NCBI GenBank assembly: GCA_013400155.1 | Contig: VXBM01000425.1 | Coordinates: 266,216-330,215 of the forward strand | Direction of reading: 5' to 3' | Length of the DNA stretch: 64,000 nt | DNA from: Helopsaltes ochotensis | Lineage: Eukaryota > Chordata > Aves > Passeriformes > Locustellidae | In this document: positions 43,882 to 58,315 of the stretch, one piece after another | How positions within the stretch are numbered: position 1 is the stretch's first letter | Layout of the letters: every line of letters begins with the position of its first letter | Made by a program: the position numbers and the translations under genes | Notes under the pieces: generated by a model | Database searches by the model: none | Told to the model about the DNA's origin: nothing | The model's input: the letters and a program-made list of their open reading frames with translations, nothing else

Positions 43882-44074
43882 ACATTTCTTCCTGGGAACA
43901 GTGGTCAGGCATTGGAAGCAGCTGCCCAGGAAGGTCTGGAGTCCCCATCCCTGGAGCTGTCCAAGGAAGGCCTGGATGTGGCACTCAGCGCTCTGGGCTG
44001 GTGACACGGTAGGGATCAGGCACAGCTTGGACTTTATGATCTTAGAGGTCTTTTTCAGCCTCAGAGAGTCTGGA
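43882..44074 (+). repeat. CR1 LINE 3' fragment
   Basis: GGTCAGGCATTGGAAGCAGC, CCCATCCCTGGAGCTGTCC and GGGCTGGTGACACGG. It is of the same subfamily as the copy at 17.0 kb. Confidence 0.85.
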
Positions 44075-45507
44075 ATTTATCCTGTAACCACACCTACAAG
44101 CCCGAGGCTACACTGCACAGGACTGTACAGCTGTGATAAGTAACTGACCAGCTTTACTCGAAATCCTTCTCATCTGAGATGCCAAGTGCTTCACTCTCAC
44201 CCTAACGGCTGCAATGATAGTACTTTCAAATTTTAAGAGGCAAAACAGTGGCCTTAAAGCCAGCTGAAAGCTGCAGAGATCCACACAGCCCGTTCTCAGT
44301 ACCAAACACCTCCTCTGCCTCTGGCAAGGGAAATCCGAGGAGCAGCGGAACCGTAGTCAATTCAGGCATGCTGGATCGACAACAAAAACTATCAAATTAT
44401 GCTCCACGGAGTTTCTACTCTTCTTGACGAACAGGAAATAAGCCTGCTTAGCTTTTGCCCTGATCCCCTACAATTTCTGTATCTATATCACTTCTGAAAA
44501 ATGCATGCGAAAGAGGCCTGACTTCACTTCCCTCTGGCACTGGTGGCTCTCAGATTGGATTGTGTTTCCTCACACTGCTGAAATCTAATCCAGGAACATC
44601 CACAGCTGGCACCAGGATCAAACATCCATCTCCACAGTCAGGAGATTCATTTTGACCCAGAATTGTACTGACCATGTAACAGCCACCAAGTACCAACCAG
44701 CAGCCACAAAACCATAACCAGAGAACCATCTCTTCAGATGAATGACCTTATCCATCTGTTTGGGGAAGTGAGGTGGAAAATACCTCTACATTTAGCTGAA
44801 CCTTCAGTTTCCTTTTAGGACAGTCCACTGCTACTAGATTCGAAGCAGGAAATCATGCATGGCTCAGGTCACAATGGCTGATTGTTTCTAGAGCTACAGA
44901 AGTAGCAAATTTTTCATGAGCTAAGAAGATTATCTTCCTGTTCTTGACACTGTGTTCAGAGGGAAAAATATGAAGTGTAAAGTTTCTAGACTGAAGGTAC
45001 AACAGACTTTTTATTAACTACTACTGGAAAAGGGACAAAAGATAGAGAAAAAATGTCAAACCTCATTTTGTTTTTCAGTCTGGAAATTTATTCCAGTGAA
45101 ATCTCACATTCCTAAAATCACTGGCATAGTTCACTCTTCCTCTGCATCCCTGCTGGCATTGTTTTCCAAAAAAGTCTTACAGGATAGGTTTCTCACACTC
45201 ATTTTCACAGCTCACAGTATGAGACAAATTACACCTCAACACTACCCACTTTTGACTTGCTCAACATTTCACATCTTTTCCACTTTAGAACAAAGGTGGG
45301 ATTTCTTCTTTACAGCTCACACATGTGAGGACCCGGAACAATGTGAAGTCAGACACCCCTACGAGCCTTTCTTGAAAAAACTTATAACACACCACAGCCT
45401 TGGACTTTTTATCATCTTTTTACCTTTATGACTCGTCTGTTCCCTCTGGATATAAGAGGAAAGCAACCAGACACACAACAGCAGGCCAACTGGGGAAAAC
45501 TACATTT

Positions 45508-45772
45508 AGAATCACAAACCAATTTCGATTGGAAGGGATCTTAATGATCACCCAGTTTCACCCTCTGCCACGGGCAGGGACACCTTCCACTGACCCAGGG
45601 TGCTCCAAGCCCCATCCAACCTGGCCTTGGACACTTCCAGGGATCCAGGGGCATCCACAGCTTCTCTGGGTACCCTGTGCCAGGGCCTCCCCACCCTCAT
45701 AGGCAGAAATTTCTTCCCAATATCCCATCTAAACCTGCCCTCTGGCAGATCAAACCTCTCCCTCTCAGAGCC
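45508..45772 (-). repeat. CR1 LINE 3' fragment, reverse
   Basis: AGAATCACAAACCAATTTCG, then the standard module and CCATCTAAACCTGCCCTCTG at its upstream end. Confidence 0.9.
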
Positions 45773-48231
45773 ACCAACAAGTAGTTGTTGGGATTAATCC
45801 TGTGGCCATTCTTGTCAATCAATAAGAAAACCACCTTAATCAATATTGTATGACTCAGTCATCAGGCACAGCAAAATCCCTAAGCACAAACTCCATAATT
45901 ACAGGGTACACACATCTGTCACTATCAAAGCCAGTGCTGATTGATAAACCAACATATTACATCTTAACAAATTTGAAAAAATAAACAAGTTGGGATTTAA
46001 AAATTTAAGAAAGTGAGTCTTATTCCTGAAGCACTGGACAGCAGGAAGTTACAGGAAAAAACAACAGTAAGGAACACCCTGTCTGAAAGGCCCTTGGATC
46101 TCCTGCCTGCTCACTGACTGGAGGATTTATGCTGGGATGGCCTTCTTCCAAATATGCTTGGACAAAAAACTCGACCGGACTAATATCCACACTTGTCACA
46201 CACCACGTCCACTTTACAACCTCTTACACTGAAATATACCTAAGTATTTACTCTAACATAGTCATGACTGAAGTAGGGTGGCCATTTGGATATCCCACTC
46301 CTGAAACAGTCCAGTAAAAATAAAATCCAGCTGGCAGCACTTAAGAGTAGACCAGTTGGATCCGTGGGCAGCCAAAGGAGGAGCTCAGCACAACCATTTC
46401 TCTGCTCCTGCCCTTCCCAGCTTACCTTTCACAGGTTTCCACCCTCAGATCCACCAGTGAGCTCCTCAGTACTGTTGCTGAAAATGTGTCAGTTCTGAAC
46501 TTGTAACATTTCCTGAGCTCTAGCCCGGCACTAACCTTCACAGTGGTCCTGCTTTAAACAGGGGATGCCATCAGGGATCCCGCACAGCCTGGCTGATGCT
46601 CCAAAATGCTTTGCAAGGCCTGTTTTAGCCCAGGCAAAGGCTAAAGAGCATCTGCAGCACGGTTGTGTCAGCACACCTGGAGTTCAGAGAAAGGCTGGAA
46701 TGGTACCAAGCAGCTGGAGAGAGAACCCACAAACCCAGCTAAGGTGTGACCATAACCACACCACCTCCATTCAACTTTCTGTGATATTTTAATGAAACAA
46801 AAATATTTATGAGGAAAAAAAATTGCATCAGCCTCTTTAGAAAAAAATATTACACACATTTTTAGAGAGTATTAAAATCTTAGAAATAACTGATTTCTGT
46901 TCCAAGTTGTAAAAGGTAAATATTTAGACTTAAAACAGTAAGAAGAGTTAGACCTCTATTCGGTGTGCCAAATTCAACAGCACCTTCAACTATTTTGGGT
47001 TTTTCTTCCTATGGATTAATTCCTTTAAAAACAGGTATTCATAGTGCAGTTACTTAGAAATTTAACAGGTTTAGAGCTTTAAGTTTTACTCTCTCTCCCA
47101 CTATGACTAGTATTGGGAGCAGATTGCACGTTTTCACAGAGTACTCAATTCAATCACTCTTTTCAACTTATTCAATTAAAGCATTATGAAATTTAAGTTT
47201 TTTCTGGTTTAACTTATTGGCTTAGAGCATGATTTGAAAAAAAAAATCCTCACAATCTAGAAGACACTATTTGAAGGAATTAACCTTCTCTGCAGTTCCC
47301 TGGCAGTTCAGATGTCTTTACATCCAGTTGTAATCTAGGACAACTGTTACTAGATTATAATCTAATATATTTAGTATTCACTCTGAAGTTATGTTCCTCT
47401 CTGGATCAAAAATCCCCCAGGAAACAACCACATCAGGTTCTGGCCTGAAGCTCCTTTTGTTCCCTGCTCTGGAAATCCCTCCTCAGTGATCCTGAACAAG
47501 GATGTCACTGCACCTGGCTGGGCCTCCCATCCCTCAATACTGTCACCATTCCTCACCCTGTCTCTTGCTGAGTTTATATTGCACTTACTCTAGTTATACC
47601 CTGGTCTCTCAAGGAGCTAAACATGAGAGGAAGGTCCTACTGAACTGGGTTTAGTTCATTCAGCCATGACTTGGCTTCCCAATCAAATTCAACCTCACAA
47701 TATCCCTTACCAGAAGGTTTTCACTTCTATTTGCAAACTGAATTCAAAATTCTATGAGCCATGTGCAGTCATCTCTTGACACAATCATACCTGATCTATG
47801 CTGACAACAAATCCAGCCTCAGGGACTGATGTTCAGAGTTGCAATCAAAGCACAGTGGCTCTGCAGGGCAGCTTCACATGTAAGGTTTAAGGTGTAAGCC
47901 TTGCAGACATCCAAGAGATAAGGCATGACCTGGTATCCATCAGATCGACTGTTACAGGCACCAAAACCCTGTTTAAAATCTCGAGGTGCTGTGGGCTCCC
48001 ACCAAAAGATACAAAGCAACAATTACTTAATGTAATAAATCCAAAATGAGGAAACATTTCCCATGACAAAAGGCATATGGACGGACACAATAAACTGCTA
48101 AAAAGTGCTGAGTAGTAGAATCCAGGGGGAAACTAACCCTGCCTGAAAGCAGAAAGCCATAGCCAAGGGGTCACCACTAACAGTCACTTGAGAGGGGCTG
48201 TGGGATGCCCACTCTGTGACACTCAACTGGA

Positions 48232-48345
48232 TGTGGTGGTGACCAATCTGACCAACTGGCCCTGCTTTTGCCAGGGGGTTGTATTGGATGGTGCTGGAAG
48301 TATCCTCCAACCAAACTATCCTATGGAGTTATCCAGTGGGGTTAT
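48232..48345 (+). repeat. Probable degraded CR1 tail
   Basis: TTTTGCCAGGGGGTTGTATT and CCTCCAACCAAACTATCCTA resemble a CR1 3' end, but the copy is diverged. Confidence 0.5.
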
Positions 48346-49288
48346 CTCACTAGCCTATAGAGTTATCTCACTATCAGAGATCTTTATCCTTAGTTTTGCT
48401 GTGACAGACAAGAGAAGTCAACAAGTGACACTAACCAGCCAGTAAACCACTGCCACGACAAAGAGATGAAGAAAGGTGAACATGACCACCTGTCCACACA
48501 CCTTTTACAATCCAGGTGGCCAAATACCATCCTATGAGCATCCTCCTCACCCACAAAAGAAACATCAGAAGGCTTTCTGGGGACAACAGTGACCACCAGA
48601 TCAAAGCAGAATCCACTTGTTTGAACTGTGCAGAAACAGCAAGGAGGGAACTCGGCCCTCAGACACTGGATGTGTTATAAAGAATATTCAGCAAGTCTGC
48701 TTAAAAATGGGAGTTTCCTCCACAAACTCATGATATAGCCACATATTTAAGAAAAAGAGCACTTAGAATAGAGCTGTAAATGGTGCAGATTAGCTGTCAA
48801 GATGCAAATTCATGAGGATCAGACAGATTAAACGTGTGTGTTATCAGGTGAACAGCTCCAGCTATCCACGGAACACGTGAAAGCACATTGCTGGGCTAAT
48901 TTCAAAATGATTGCCAAACACTTTATCAGTTAATACTGATGGGAATGTGAGCTCCTTTGTAAATGCCTGCTATAGTTAAAATTGAGTAGTCAGCAGCACT
49001 TCCACAGAGCCAGCATTGCAAATATTTCGTACACATTAACAAGAAGTCTATCATGTGCAAAGCACAATCACCGCTAATTAAAAAACTGCTAAAGATGGCA
49101 AATTAATACAAAATACAAAGCTTAAACTTCACATACCAATTACATGCTTCAGAAACCGAATCTGGTAACAATTAATGTGTATTTACATTGTGCTTTCTAC
49201 CCGTACAGCTTACAACCAAACACACCCTCAGATTGTGTATGTGGGACAGAAAGTCTGAATTAGATAAAAAATGAGGGAGAAGAGACAT

Positions 49289-49542
49289 AGAATCGTATCA
49301 TCATAGGATCATGGAATGGTTTGGCTTGGAAAAAACCTTAAAGCTCATTCAGTTGCACCCCCTGCCATGGGCAGGGACACTTCCACTGTCCCAGGGTGCT
49401 CCAAGCCCCATCCAGCCTGGCCTTGGGCACTGCCAGGGATCCAGGGGCAGCCACAGCTGCTCGGAGCACCCTGTGCCAGGGCCTGCCCACCCTCCCAGGG
49501 AACAATTCCTTTCCAACAGCCCATCTAAACCTACTCTGCCAG
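49289..49542 (-). repeat. CR1 LINE 3' fragment, reverse
   Basis: AGGATCATGGAATGGTTTGG, the standard module, and CCATCTAAACCTACTCTGCC. Confidence 0.92.
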
Positions 49543-52500
49543 CTTTAAAACCATGTGACCCTTGTCTCTGATGGACCATGGATCAGTATCTTGTTGATCC
49601 ATGCTCTGTGAGAGAAAGACCATCCCACCAGCCACTCCTGGACAACAGTGTGGCTGGGAAGTAAGACAGGGATCACATTCATGTCAGGGCATGATCATGT
49701 CAGGGATCCCTGAGCTGGCTTTGGTAAGCAGTGCTTAAAAGCTCCTGCATCATTACAATCCTGACTGCCAGCAATGACTTTGTGTCATTCCAACTCCAGT
49801 TACAACTGAAGCGATGCTCACTGAAAATTAAACACGTGAGAACCACTGTGACAATTCCAATTTAACAGTGCTTGCACGTGGCTCACTGCCATCCCATTTT
49901 CTTACTTTATTTACAGAAGGAAATGAAGCGATTAATATTCAAATGTTTTGTTCAATTATATCAATGATCCCCACTACAGCCAAGAAAACAATTTAACTAT
50001 AATAAAACCAGAAAATTAATATTAAGACACAAATTTTACATTTGGATAGGTAAACTCTCAGTGGATGTCAGATACTGGGTGACTGGCACAATGGTGAAGT
50101 TACTAATACCATAAAACTATCTGTAAATATGTGAGTGACAAATGCTCCCCACACTCAAGACTGTGCCAAGTTCTACATTTAAAATACTGAGAAATCCAAG
50201 GTTTGTCACTCTATAAAAGTGCAATTAGCAAAGAGACACAACCTCAGTGCTGCCCTAGAGCACTCCCAGCCAGGATGGAAAGATGTATCATTAATTCAAG
50301 ACCACAGACTCAAAAATGTCCCAAAGCAGCCAATAAAACTGAGGCATGCAGAGAAACCCAAGGCACCAATGCAGTTTAACAGCCCAAACAGTTGGTAACA
50401 CTAAAGATCTTTTCCCAGCATGACTGTCCCTCCCACTCACACCACAACAGAGGTTTTCATTTCCCTGAAAACTAGTCCCAAACTCCCATTTTCCCATAAA
50501 CGTAACAGCACTTCTCTCCAACATTAAAAAAAAAAATCCTCCCTTGAAAAGCAAGTAACAACACCTAATGCTGTGATTATGGAATGTCTGGAAGGCTCCT
50601 GGAAAAATGACATGTGACTGAGGGAAAAAATAATACTGGCATTTCTGAAACCCATGGGCTTGGAAGCACATGGTCTTTTACAGCTTCTTGGCTTTACCTA
50701 TTCTCCTAAGAAAGTGTTTTTCCTTTGAAATACGGAATCTTCCAGCTAACAGCCACTCACAGGTCCCTGGCCCTGAGATCAATCCGTGGAGCTGGGCAGC
50801 ATTTCCAATCTGGCTGTCAAGCTGCTCCTGCTGGCCGGGAGACACTGGAGCGTGACCCCACACAAACCATCTGCTGTGCATCTGGACACCTCTGGAAGGG
50901 CTCCACGCTGACACAAGTGTCCAAAGGGAGATAATCCTCCTGGTTTAGAGGTCAAGGGCAACAGGGAAAAATAAAGTACCAAATTAAACTCCTGCTTGAT
51001 CTGTTTTATGGCTGTTTTATGACAGTGTTGGGGAACAGCCACGTACTTCTGGACATGACACAAAGATGTGATTTTAGGTTGGTGCTTCTCTGTATAGTTA
51101 TAGCAGGAAAGTATAGCAGCATTTAAGCACCCTGAGTCCAGGTACATCCCTCCTGTGGAGCTGAGGCTCAAATTTCAGTTTATTCTACCAAGGTCTGTAC
51201 TCTGTATGCATCAGTGGCCTTTTCACACCACCTCCCAGATCAGTTCAGTCCTCAGTGTCAGCTCCTCATTCCCAGTTCTGTATCCTACTCTCCTGGACAT
51301 CTCCACAGCTAGAAAAACTGGAAAACATAAAAATACCATCACATTTCCAGAGAAGTATCTATATCATCAGTTGCCTCTAAGGAGTCCAGAATTCACCTGC
51401 TCAAACTCATCACACGTCAAACCCAGGCTACTCCTAAATTATAAAGCTCAGGGTTTGGGGGTTTTTTTTTTAATCTTGAAGGATTAATTTGAAAACTTTT
51501 CAGGCTTTGGTACACACACACAAAAGCAAACACTGCCCGCTGTTCTAATGCATCAGGCAGTAAGATTATTTTAATCATTAAAGCTCAAATCCTGAACTTA
51601 GCCTTTCATACCACCTATATCTCATCCAAAGTAGTATTAAAATATGTTACAACATTACAACCTTCTGCCAGGAGTAGAAACAAAACCCAAAACTGCTAGA
51701 GGAAAAGCAATTTTTCACTGTTGATGTGGGTCAATAGACCAGGCAAACACTTGACCTCAAATGTGCCAAAGACCTCTGCCAAGAATTCATATAAAAAGGA
51801 AAACAGCCATTACCAAGCTATAATTTAGCTCTGTGAAGCAACAATATTAAGCAGAACTCTGGGGGAGTGAGTAGAATTGTGATTTTATCTGCCACTTGTT
51901 AATTTTTTATGCCAAGTTTCTCACATTATGAAGTGTGCTACTGCATAGTATGTGTGTGACTACCCAGGTGAGTTTCAAAAATGAAGCTCTTAATCTCTTA
52001 AATTAACCTTGGACTTCAGGATTAATAACCAGCTGGGAAGAAGGAAAGCCAAAGTTCCTTTCTAAAATTCATTTCAGTGCTTTATCAGATCAGAAGAGGA
52101 GGGATAAAGGAATGAAAACTTTTGGGAGCAAACAAAAGTAAAGCTTCAAACTCCAGAAACGTTGAATCCGTTACAGCAACTAAACTGTACAAACAATTCA
52201 TGATATGTGTTGCCTTAGGATATTTTTAATGAGATTTTGTTTTTAATTTTTCCTTGCCCTGCTCTGCTGGCACATTTTTTATGGCTAATCACTCTCTTGC
52301 TGCGTCCTCGAAGTAACAGCTGCCAAAAGCAACACCTGAGCACTTCTATCAGTAAGGTGAAGTTTAATCATTTCAATACCTCTGTTGTGGCCTTTAAGTT
52401 TTCTGTTCATATTAACAAAAATTCTATGAACATCCGTGCACTACGATTCACAATCTTTTTCATTTTTACAAATGCTGCGACTGGTTCTGCCAGACGTTCA

Positions 52501-55500
52501 TGCAGGATTCCAGGCTGCTTCCAAGACAATCTAAAAGCAAAGGCAGGTTGAAATAACCACACCAGACCCTAAATGTCAGTGCCTGAGTAGCCAGCACATA
52601 TCTGCTTCCACTTCACTGGGAAACCTACTTGGATTTTTAACAGCTTACAAACAGCTTACAAAAATCCTACTTGTTATTTTTCATCCCACCAGCAATAAAA
52701 CATGAAAACCTGCTCATCACCTTCTTGGACTGCTCCTTTGGTACAGTGCTAAAAGACACTTCTAAGCAAATTTTAAGAAACAGTGTAAAAATTGAAGGCA
52801 AATACACTGGAATTCAGGCGTACTGCTCTCCCCAGGCTACCAGGATGACATCAAGCAAGCCACCTGCCCTGCTCTTCAGCACACAGCACACCTACTGTCC
52901 ATCCCACTTAGTAACAGAAACAGCAATAAGCAGTGGCATTCTATTGCATTGATATTGTAGAAGAAATTCTGAGATGTCAGACCAGCAAATACATGCCTGG
53001 GTGTCCAGCTTTTCCAGAGCTATGTTAGAGAGCCACAAGGATTTCTCTCCCACTTGGCAGTGAAGCCACGACCAACAGTGATAAAATTTTCTTGATGAGA
53101 ACAAAAAGACAGCTTGGTTATTAACAAACAGAAAATAAACTCCCCCACAACACTTGAGAGACAGAAAGAGTCAAGCCATTTTATGTCTGACTGACTTACT
53201 AGCTGCAATAAATATATAAAAGCAAAACTGGCAAGCAGGCAGTTCTCACCTAAAGTTGGGGAACAGCAAAGAGCAGTTTGTTTCCAGGACTCCCTCATAC
53301 GTAAGACTGTCCATTTTGTAAACAGCACTACAGGAGCAACACTTAAACCACTTTAACCCAATAATTACACGAAACAGTTCAATGTTATCCCCAAGAGGTG
53401 AAGAGTAAAGAATGATTAGGTTTTAATTAGTTAGCAGAACACTACTGCTAATTCCCCACTGTCTGCAGGAGAGCTCCAGGATCCAGAAGAGGGGGGAAAG
53501 CAGACAGGAGTAATTCCTAAAATATTTCTCCACCACAATAAGTCTAAACAGCTCCACGATATCGAATGCTGCTTGTTCCTCCAAAAATTAAGAATTTAAG
53601 GCCAGCTTTGACAGCCAGTTATTTGCACCAACAGAAAACCAAGCTGAAGCAAGGTGAGGCTCAACTGCATCTCTTCACCAATCTCCTTACTCTTGGTCTG
53701 CATCACTATTAAACTGCTGACCTATTCAGAAAAAAACAGGTAAAAGGTATTTAGGGGAAAAAAAAAAAAGTGGAAGGAATTTCTTTACTCCAATGCGTCT
53801 TTCATGCGTGTTCCTGGAGCTGGTGCTTCAGTAAGAGGAGATCCGGGGCTCTTTCTAAGAAAAATACAACTGAGCAGTCACAGACTAAAGTCTCATTTTT
53901 AAGTCCTCTTTCCCTCCCCCCAATACATTCTTTTTGTAAGCAAGGGAAAGAGTTAAAAGAAAGATGAAGAAATTCACTTAGCCCAACATCTATTTCACAT
54001 GTAAGACTGATGTCTTTCCTGTAGCCTGTATTTCTATTCAGTGACAGCAGAGCACTAAAAATGCCAGAACTCTGTTCCAATCACCCAAGATGCCCAACCA
54101 AGTCTCTGTACTCAACCCATCACCACCCATCATTCCTGAAACACAAAGCATCACTGATCAAGGGAAACCCATGCCATTTATTTTGCTGGCACCTGCATAT
54201 TATTTCACCTCTAAAACAAGACAGAAAGTGCTTTTCTTGGCAGCTGCAGCAAGGCTGGTGCTTCAAAGCTTTGAAGCCAAAGGTCAACAATTTTAGCCAC
54301 TGAAGAAGTGAAAAAATGCCTCAAATACAAAGTCTGTGTCCCTCTATTATCACAAACTTGAGTGCAGACAACAATACTAATAAATGCTGTGAGTGTGTAT
54401 TTATTAAACACTGTGAGTGACAATTCATGGGGGCAGTGAGGTTTAAAGACGCTCTCAATTTGTCTGTCACTGCTGAAAGGCACTGTAACAGTCACACCCA
54501 GTCACAAACTTGTACCTGACATTGCAGCTTGTGCTGTCCAATGAAAACTCCTCCCACCTCCAGACAACTGATAAAGTTAATCCTTCCAAGAAATATATCT
54601 TTTAATGCAAAATATAGTGCTTATCCACATCCACTGCTGTCACAGCCAGCGCCTCTGTCTTCACTGACGGCTGAATGTCAGCTGTGAGCGTGACATGATG
54701 TACAAGAAAGTCAAATTATCTCATTACACAAGTTTTTAATGGAAACACAGATGAATACAAATCAGAGCATCTCTGCAGGGAACTCCTATGACAAATCAAG
54801 TCTTTGTCACTGAATGAATGACACTCGATTAAAGAATTCTCCCCAAGCAATAATAATTTCACCTGCACACCAGTCACACATCTTCTCAAACGCAAGCAAT
54901 TCCCTTTAATCCTTAAAAGCCCATGTGCAGTGCAGAGTTATCACACAGAGCTACAACCACTTCCAAACAGGGCTGGATTATGACTTATCATACTGGAAAT
55001 CATCTTTCTCTACTAGATGTCCTCTGGATTTCTGCGGAATTAGGCACTTGATCCAATTATTTTCCACAGAAGAGGGTCTGAAATACAAACAGCTTACAAA
55101 AATCCCGAGAAGAATATTGCACGGTGCTTGTTTCATATACACACGGTGCCATAGGGCTGGGGCAAGTGATCGGGAGAGCTCCTGCAGAATGTAGAACTTG
55201 GCAAGAAACAAGTGCTGAATTGGTACGGGAAGCAGCGGGAGCGATGTGGAGGGAGGAGGCACATCCCCAGCTCCCGGCACAGCGTCCTTCTGCACCTGCT
55301 GCCCTGTGGGAAGCGACATGTTCCCGGGAGCTCCCGGCCCCAGTTCGCGAGCATCACGCCCGCAGCACGGCCCGGCACGGGCTCCGGGGCAGACAAAAGA
55401 CCGGGAAGGCCGAGCTGTGAATCACCGCCAGGACGGTGCTGCGCAGAGGGGCGATCCGCAGAGGCAGCGAGAGCAGCTCGGGGCCGTGTCCGTGAGCGGT

Positions 55501-55764
55501 CCCTTGCCGGGGATGGCAGCGGCGGTGCCGCGGTCGCCGGGCTGGTGCTGCGGGACTGCGGCTACCGTGTGCTACCTCTGCCTGCAGCTCCCAGGAGCGC
55601 ACACATGCACCTATATACACATCCATACGTGCCTATACGGGGAGACAGCTGCGCAGACACATGTATAGGTATGTGTCCATAGATGTGTACGGAGCCCCGG
55701 CTTGCTCCGGGCTCGGCAGCCCCACGCCGGCCCTGAGGGCGGCTCGGTGCCCCGCGGCCCTGCA

Positions 55765-56209
55765 NNNNNNNNNNNNNNNNNNNNNNNNNNNNNNNNNNNN
55801 NNNNNNNNNNNNNNNNNNNNNNNNNNNNNNNNNNNNNNNNNNNNNNNNNNNNNNNNNNNNNNNNNNNNNNNNNNNNNNNNNNNNNNNNNNNNNNNNNNNN
55901 NNNNNNNNNNNNNNNNNNNNNNNNNNNNNNNNNNNNNNNNNNNNNNNNNNNNNNNNNNNNNNNNNNNNNNNNNNNNNNNNNNNNNNNNNNNNNNNNNNNN
56001 NNNNNNNNNNNNNNNNNNNNNNNNNNNNNNNNNNNNNNNNNNNNNNNNNNNNNNNNNNNNNNNNNNNNNNNNNNNNNNNNNNNNNNNNNNNNNNNNNNNN
56101 NNNNNNNNNNNNNNNNNNNNNNNNNNNNNNNNNNNNNNNNNNNNNNNNNNNNNNNNNNNNNNNNNNNNNNNNNNNNNNNNNNNNNNNNNNNNNNNNNNNN
56201 NNNNNNNNN
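55765..56209. other. Assembly gap (445 N)
   Basis: A run of N in the middle of the RNF2 CpG island; it may hide the transcription start. Confidence 0.99.
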
Positions 56210-56429
56210 GCCACCTCCTCCGCCTCCTTTACGGCCGGGGCGCGGCGGCCGCCGGCGCTGCTCGCTGCTTTCCCCGCCCTGCCCACACCTCCGGCCCCGC
56301 CGCCGCCAGCGCTCCATATCCTTTTCCCGTTCCCGGGATGCGGCACCGCGTCCTGCGGGGCTCCCTCCGCACCACGGCCCATCTCCGCTGACCGCCCTCC
56401 CCAGCCGGGGGCGGCTGAGCTGCGCCGGG

Positions 56430-56630
56430 CGAGGTTCAGGTCAAACATAGGGAGGAATTCCTTCCCGGAATAGTGATTAGACATTGGAAAGGGCTGCCCA
56501 GCGGGGCGGTGCAGTCACCGTCCCTGGAGGTGTTTAGGGAAAAGCTGCCTGTGGCACTTGTGCCGTGGCCTGGTTGACAGGTGGCGTTGCCGTAGGTGGG
56601 GCTCGACGATCCGGAGGTGTTTTCCAGCGC
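56430..56630 (+). repeat. CR1 LINE 3' fragment inside the RNF2 CpG island
   Basis: GTGATTAGACATTGGAAAGG, GTCACCGTCCCTGGAGGTGT and GGCCTGGTTGACAGG match an older CR1 subfamily, with GC-shifted changes. Confidence 0.82.
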
Positions 56631-58100
56631 CGGCGACGGCGTGGATCCCGCAGCCAGCCCCGCCGCTCGGGAGCGGAGGGCGGGCGGGTGGCGGTGCCCC
56701 CGCTGTCCCCGGCGGGTGAGCCTGCGGGCTGCAGGAATTGCGTTATTCCTGCCTCATTCCCTGCTCCGCGGGATCCGCCACCGCACCGCCCCGTTAGATG
56801 AACGCATGGCCTCGGCCCGCCCCAGCTGGGCTCTGCTCCCTGAGCTCCGGGGTCTTGGACACCGCTCCAGAGAGGGACGCGCTCGGAGTCCCTCGAAAGC
56901 TGTGGGGAGCGGCTGAACCCGGGCATGCAGCACCGAGCCCAGCGCCATCCCCGCACCCCTCAGAGCAGGGACAGCAGCTGAGGCAGGACGGGCGGTGTTT
57001 CTGTTCACCGTACACCTTTCGATGTTCTCGGGCATCTCCAGCCCGCTCTGCCGTCCTGACGTGAAATAAGCGTTTGTCGTCCCGTGTCTGCGCTTTAACC
57101 TTCGGTAAATTAACATTGCTTTTATGAGCTTTGGGTCTTCGCAAGTGCCTTTACTGGTCTTAGCTTTAACTGTTTTACAGCGATAGCAAGGCAGTGCACT
57201 TAGTGGAATTAAATCTGGTGGGAGTAAAAAGTGAACAGAGATCAGATGGGAGTTTGAATTCAGTCTTCAACCATGCAGCCACATAATTAAGATTATTCGA
57301 CATGGAGTTATTTAAGGCAATTCAATACAGAGTATTTAAGGCAATTCAGTATGAAGTAAGTTTTCCTAGAGCGTTATAGTTAGTGTTCTCAGAATATTTT
57401 AAAAGTCCCGGTTTGGACTTTCACCTCTCCTTGCAAAACTTCACATAACATATTTTTGAGAAATTCTAGCTTAAGTCAGGCAGGTTATTCCTAAGTAACT
57501 GTTTTTATGGAGTAGCTTTCACTCCCTCACACCCCTTATGACCTATACTGCATCTTATATAATTGATCCTTACAAGATGTTGATAAGTTAGTCAGGGATA
57601 ACATCTCTGTTTTCTAAGTGTGATCGAATGTCTCCGATAAATCTCAGAGGGAGTCAGCTGTGGACAGGATTTAACAGTCCTTGTTCTTGATTTGGTTTCT
57701 TAAAGAATTATTTTTCTGAAGTGGGTTGTGTTGAGCTCTTTAAATGTTAAAATTCGAAGCTGGTACAGAACGAAGTAAGATACATTCCTCTCTTTAGAAT
57801 GACACCAGTCAGAACTAAAGACTGAAATTTTCCTGAAGTTTCAACTATTCATCAGTGCCAAGGAAGGGAAAATGTTGTCTGTCAAGTTATTGTGGTACCA
57901 GAAGTGCCCTTTGGTAAAAATTGCTTCACTTGTTAATTGCCTGCAGCACTGAGGTTAGTGAAGAAGTTCTGATACTGATGTACCATTGTTAGTAAAATTT
58001 GTTCTGTGTGAGAAAAGCTTAATGCTGCAAAAATAAGATTTGCAAAATGAGAGCATGCAGTTGTCAGGAAGGCAGATAGAGTGCAAGGTGAGTTGGAATT

Positions 58101-58315
58101 ACAGAATCCCAGAATGGTTTAGGTTGGAAGGGACATTAAATTCATCTCACTCCAACCCCCTGCCAAGGGCAGGGACACCTTCCACTATCCTAGCTTGCTC
58201 CAAGCCCCGTCCAGCCTGGCCTTGGACATTTCCAGGGATCCAGGGGCAGCCACAGCTTCTCTGGGCATCTGGGCACCCTGTGCCAGAGCCTCTCCACCCT
58301 CACAGGAAGAAATCT
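58101..58315 (-). repeat. CR1 LINE 3' fragment, reverse
   Basis: ACAGAATCCCAGAATGGTTT and the standard module. A short local duplication (CTGGGCATCTGGGCAC at about 58261-58276) interrupts the otherwise typical sequence. Confidence 0.92.

Larger units (their letters stand above)
41667..55230 (-). other. RNF2 5' intron (long, no coding sequence)
   Basis: Between the first coding exon and the CpG island I find no exon. The stretch holds CR1 copies at 42868, 43882, 45508, 48232 (weak) and 49289. The rest is AT-rich unique sequence with short homopolymers. I see no RNA gene. Confidence 0.65.
55230..57080 (-). promoter_or_regulatory. CpG island, probable RNF2 promoter and 5' untranslated exon
   Basis: This strongly GC- and CpG-rich block lies upstream of RNF2 and is interrupted by a 445-base gap. 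RNF2 needs an untranslated first exon on the minus strand and this is the only island upstream in the window. The exon itself cannot be placed, partly because of the gap. Confidence 0.65.

Noticed and set aside
55562..56484. Long open frames on both strands across 55.6-56.5 kb
   Set aside because: They are mostly N, which contains no stop codons. The flanks are CpG-island sequence with no protein similarity that I recognise.
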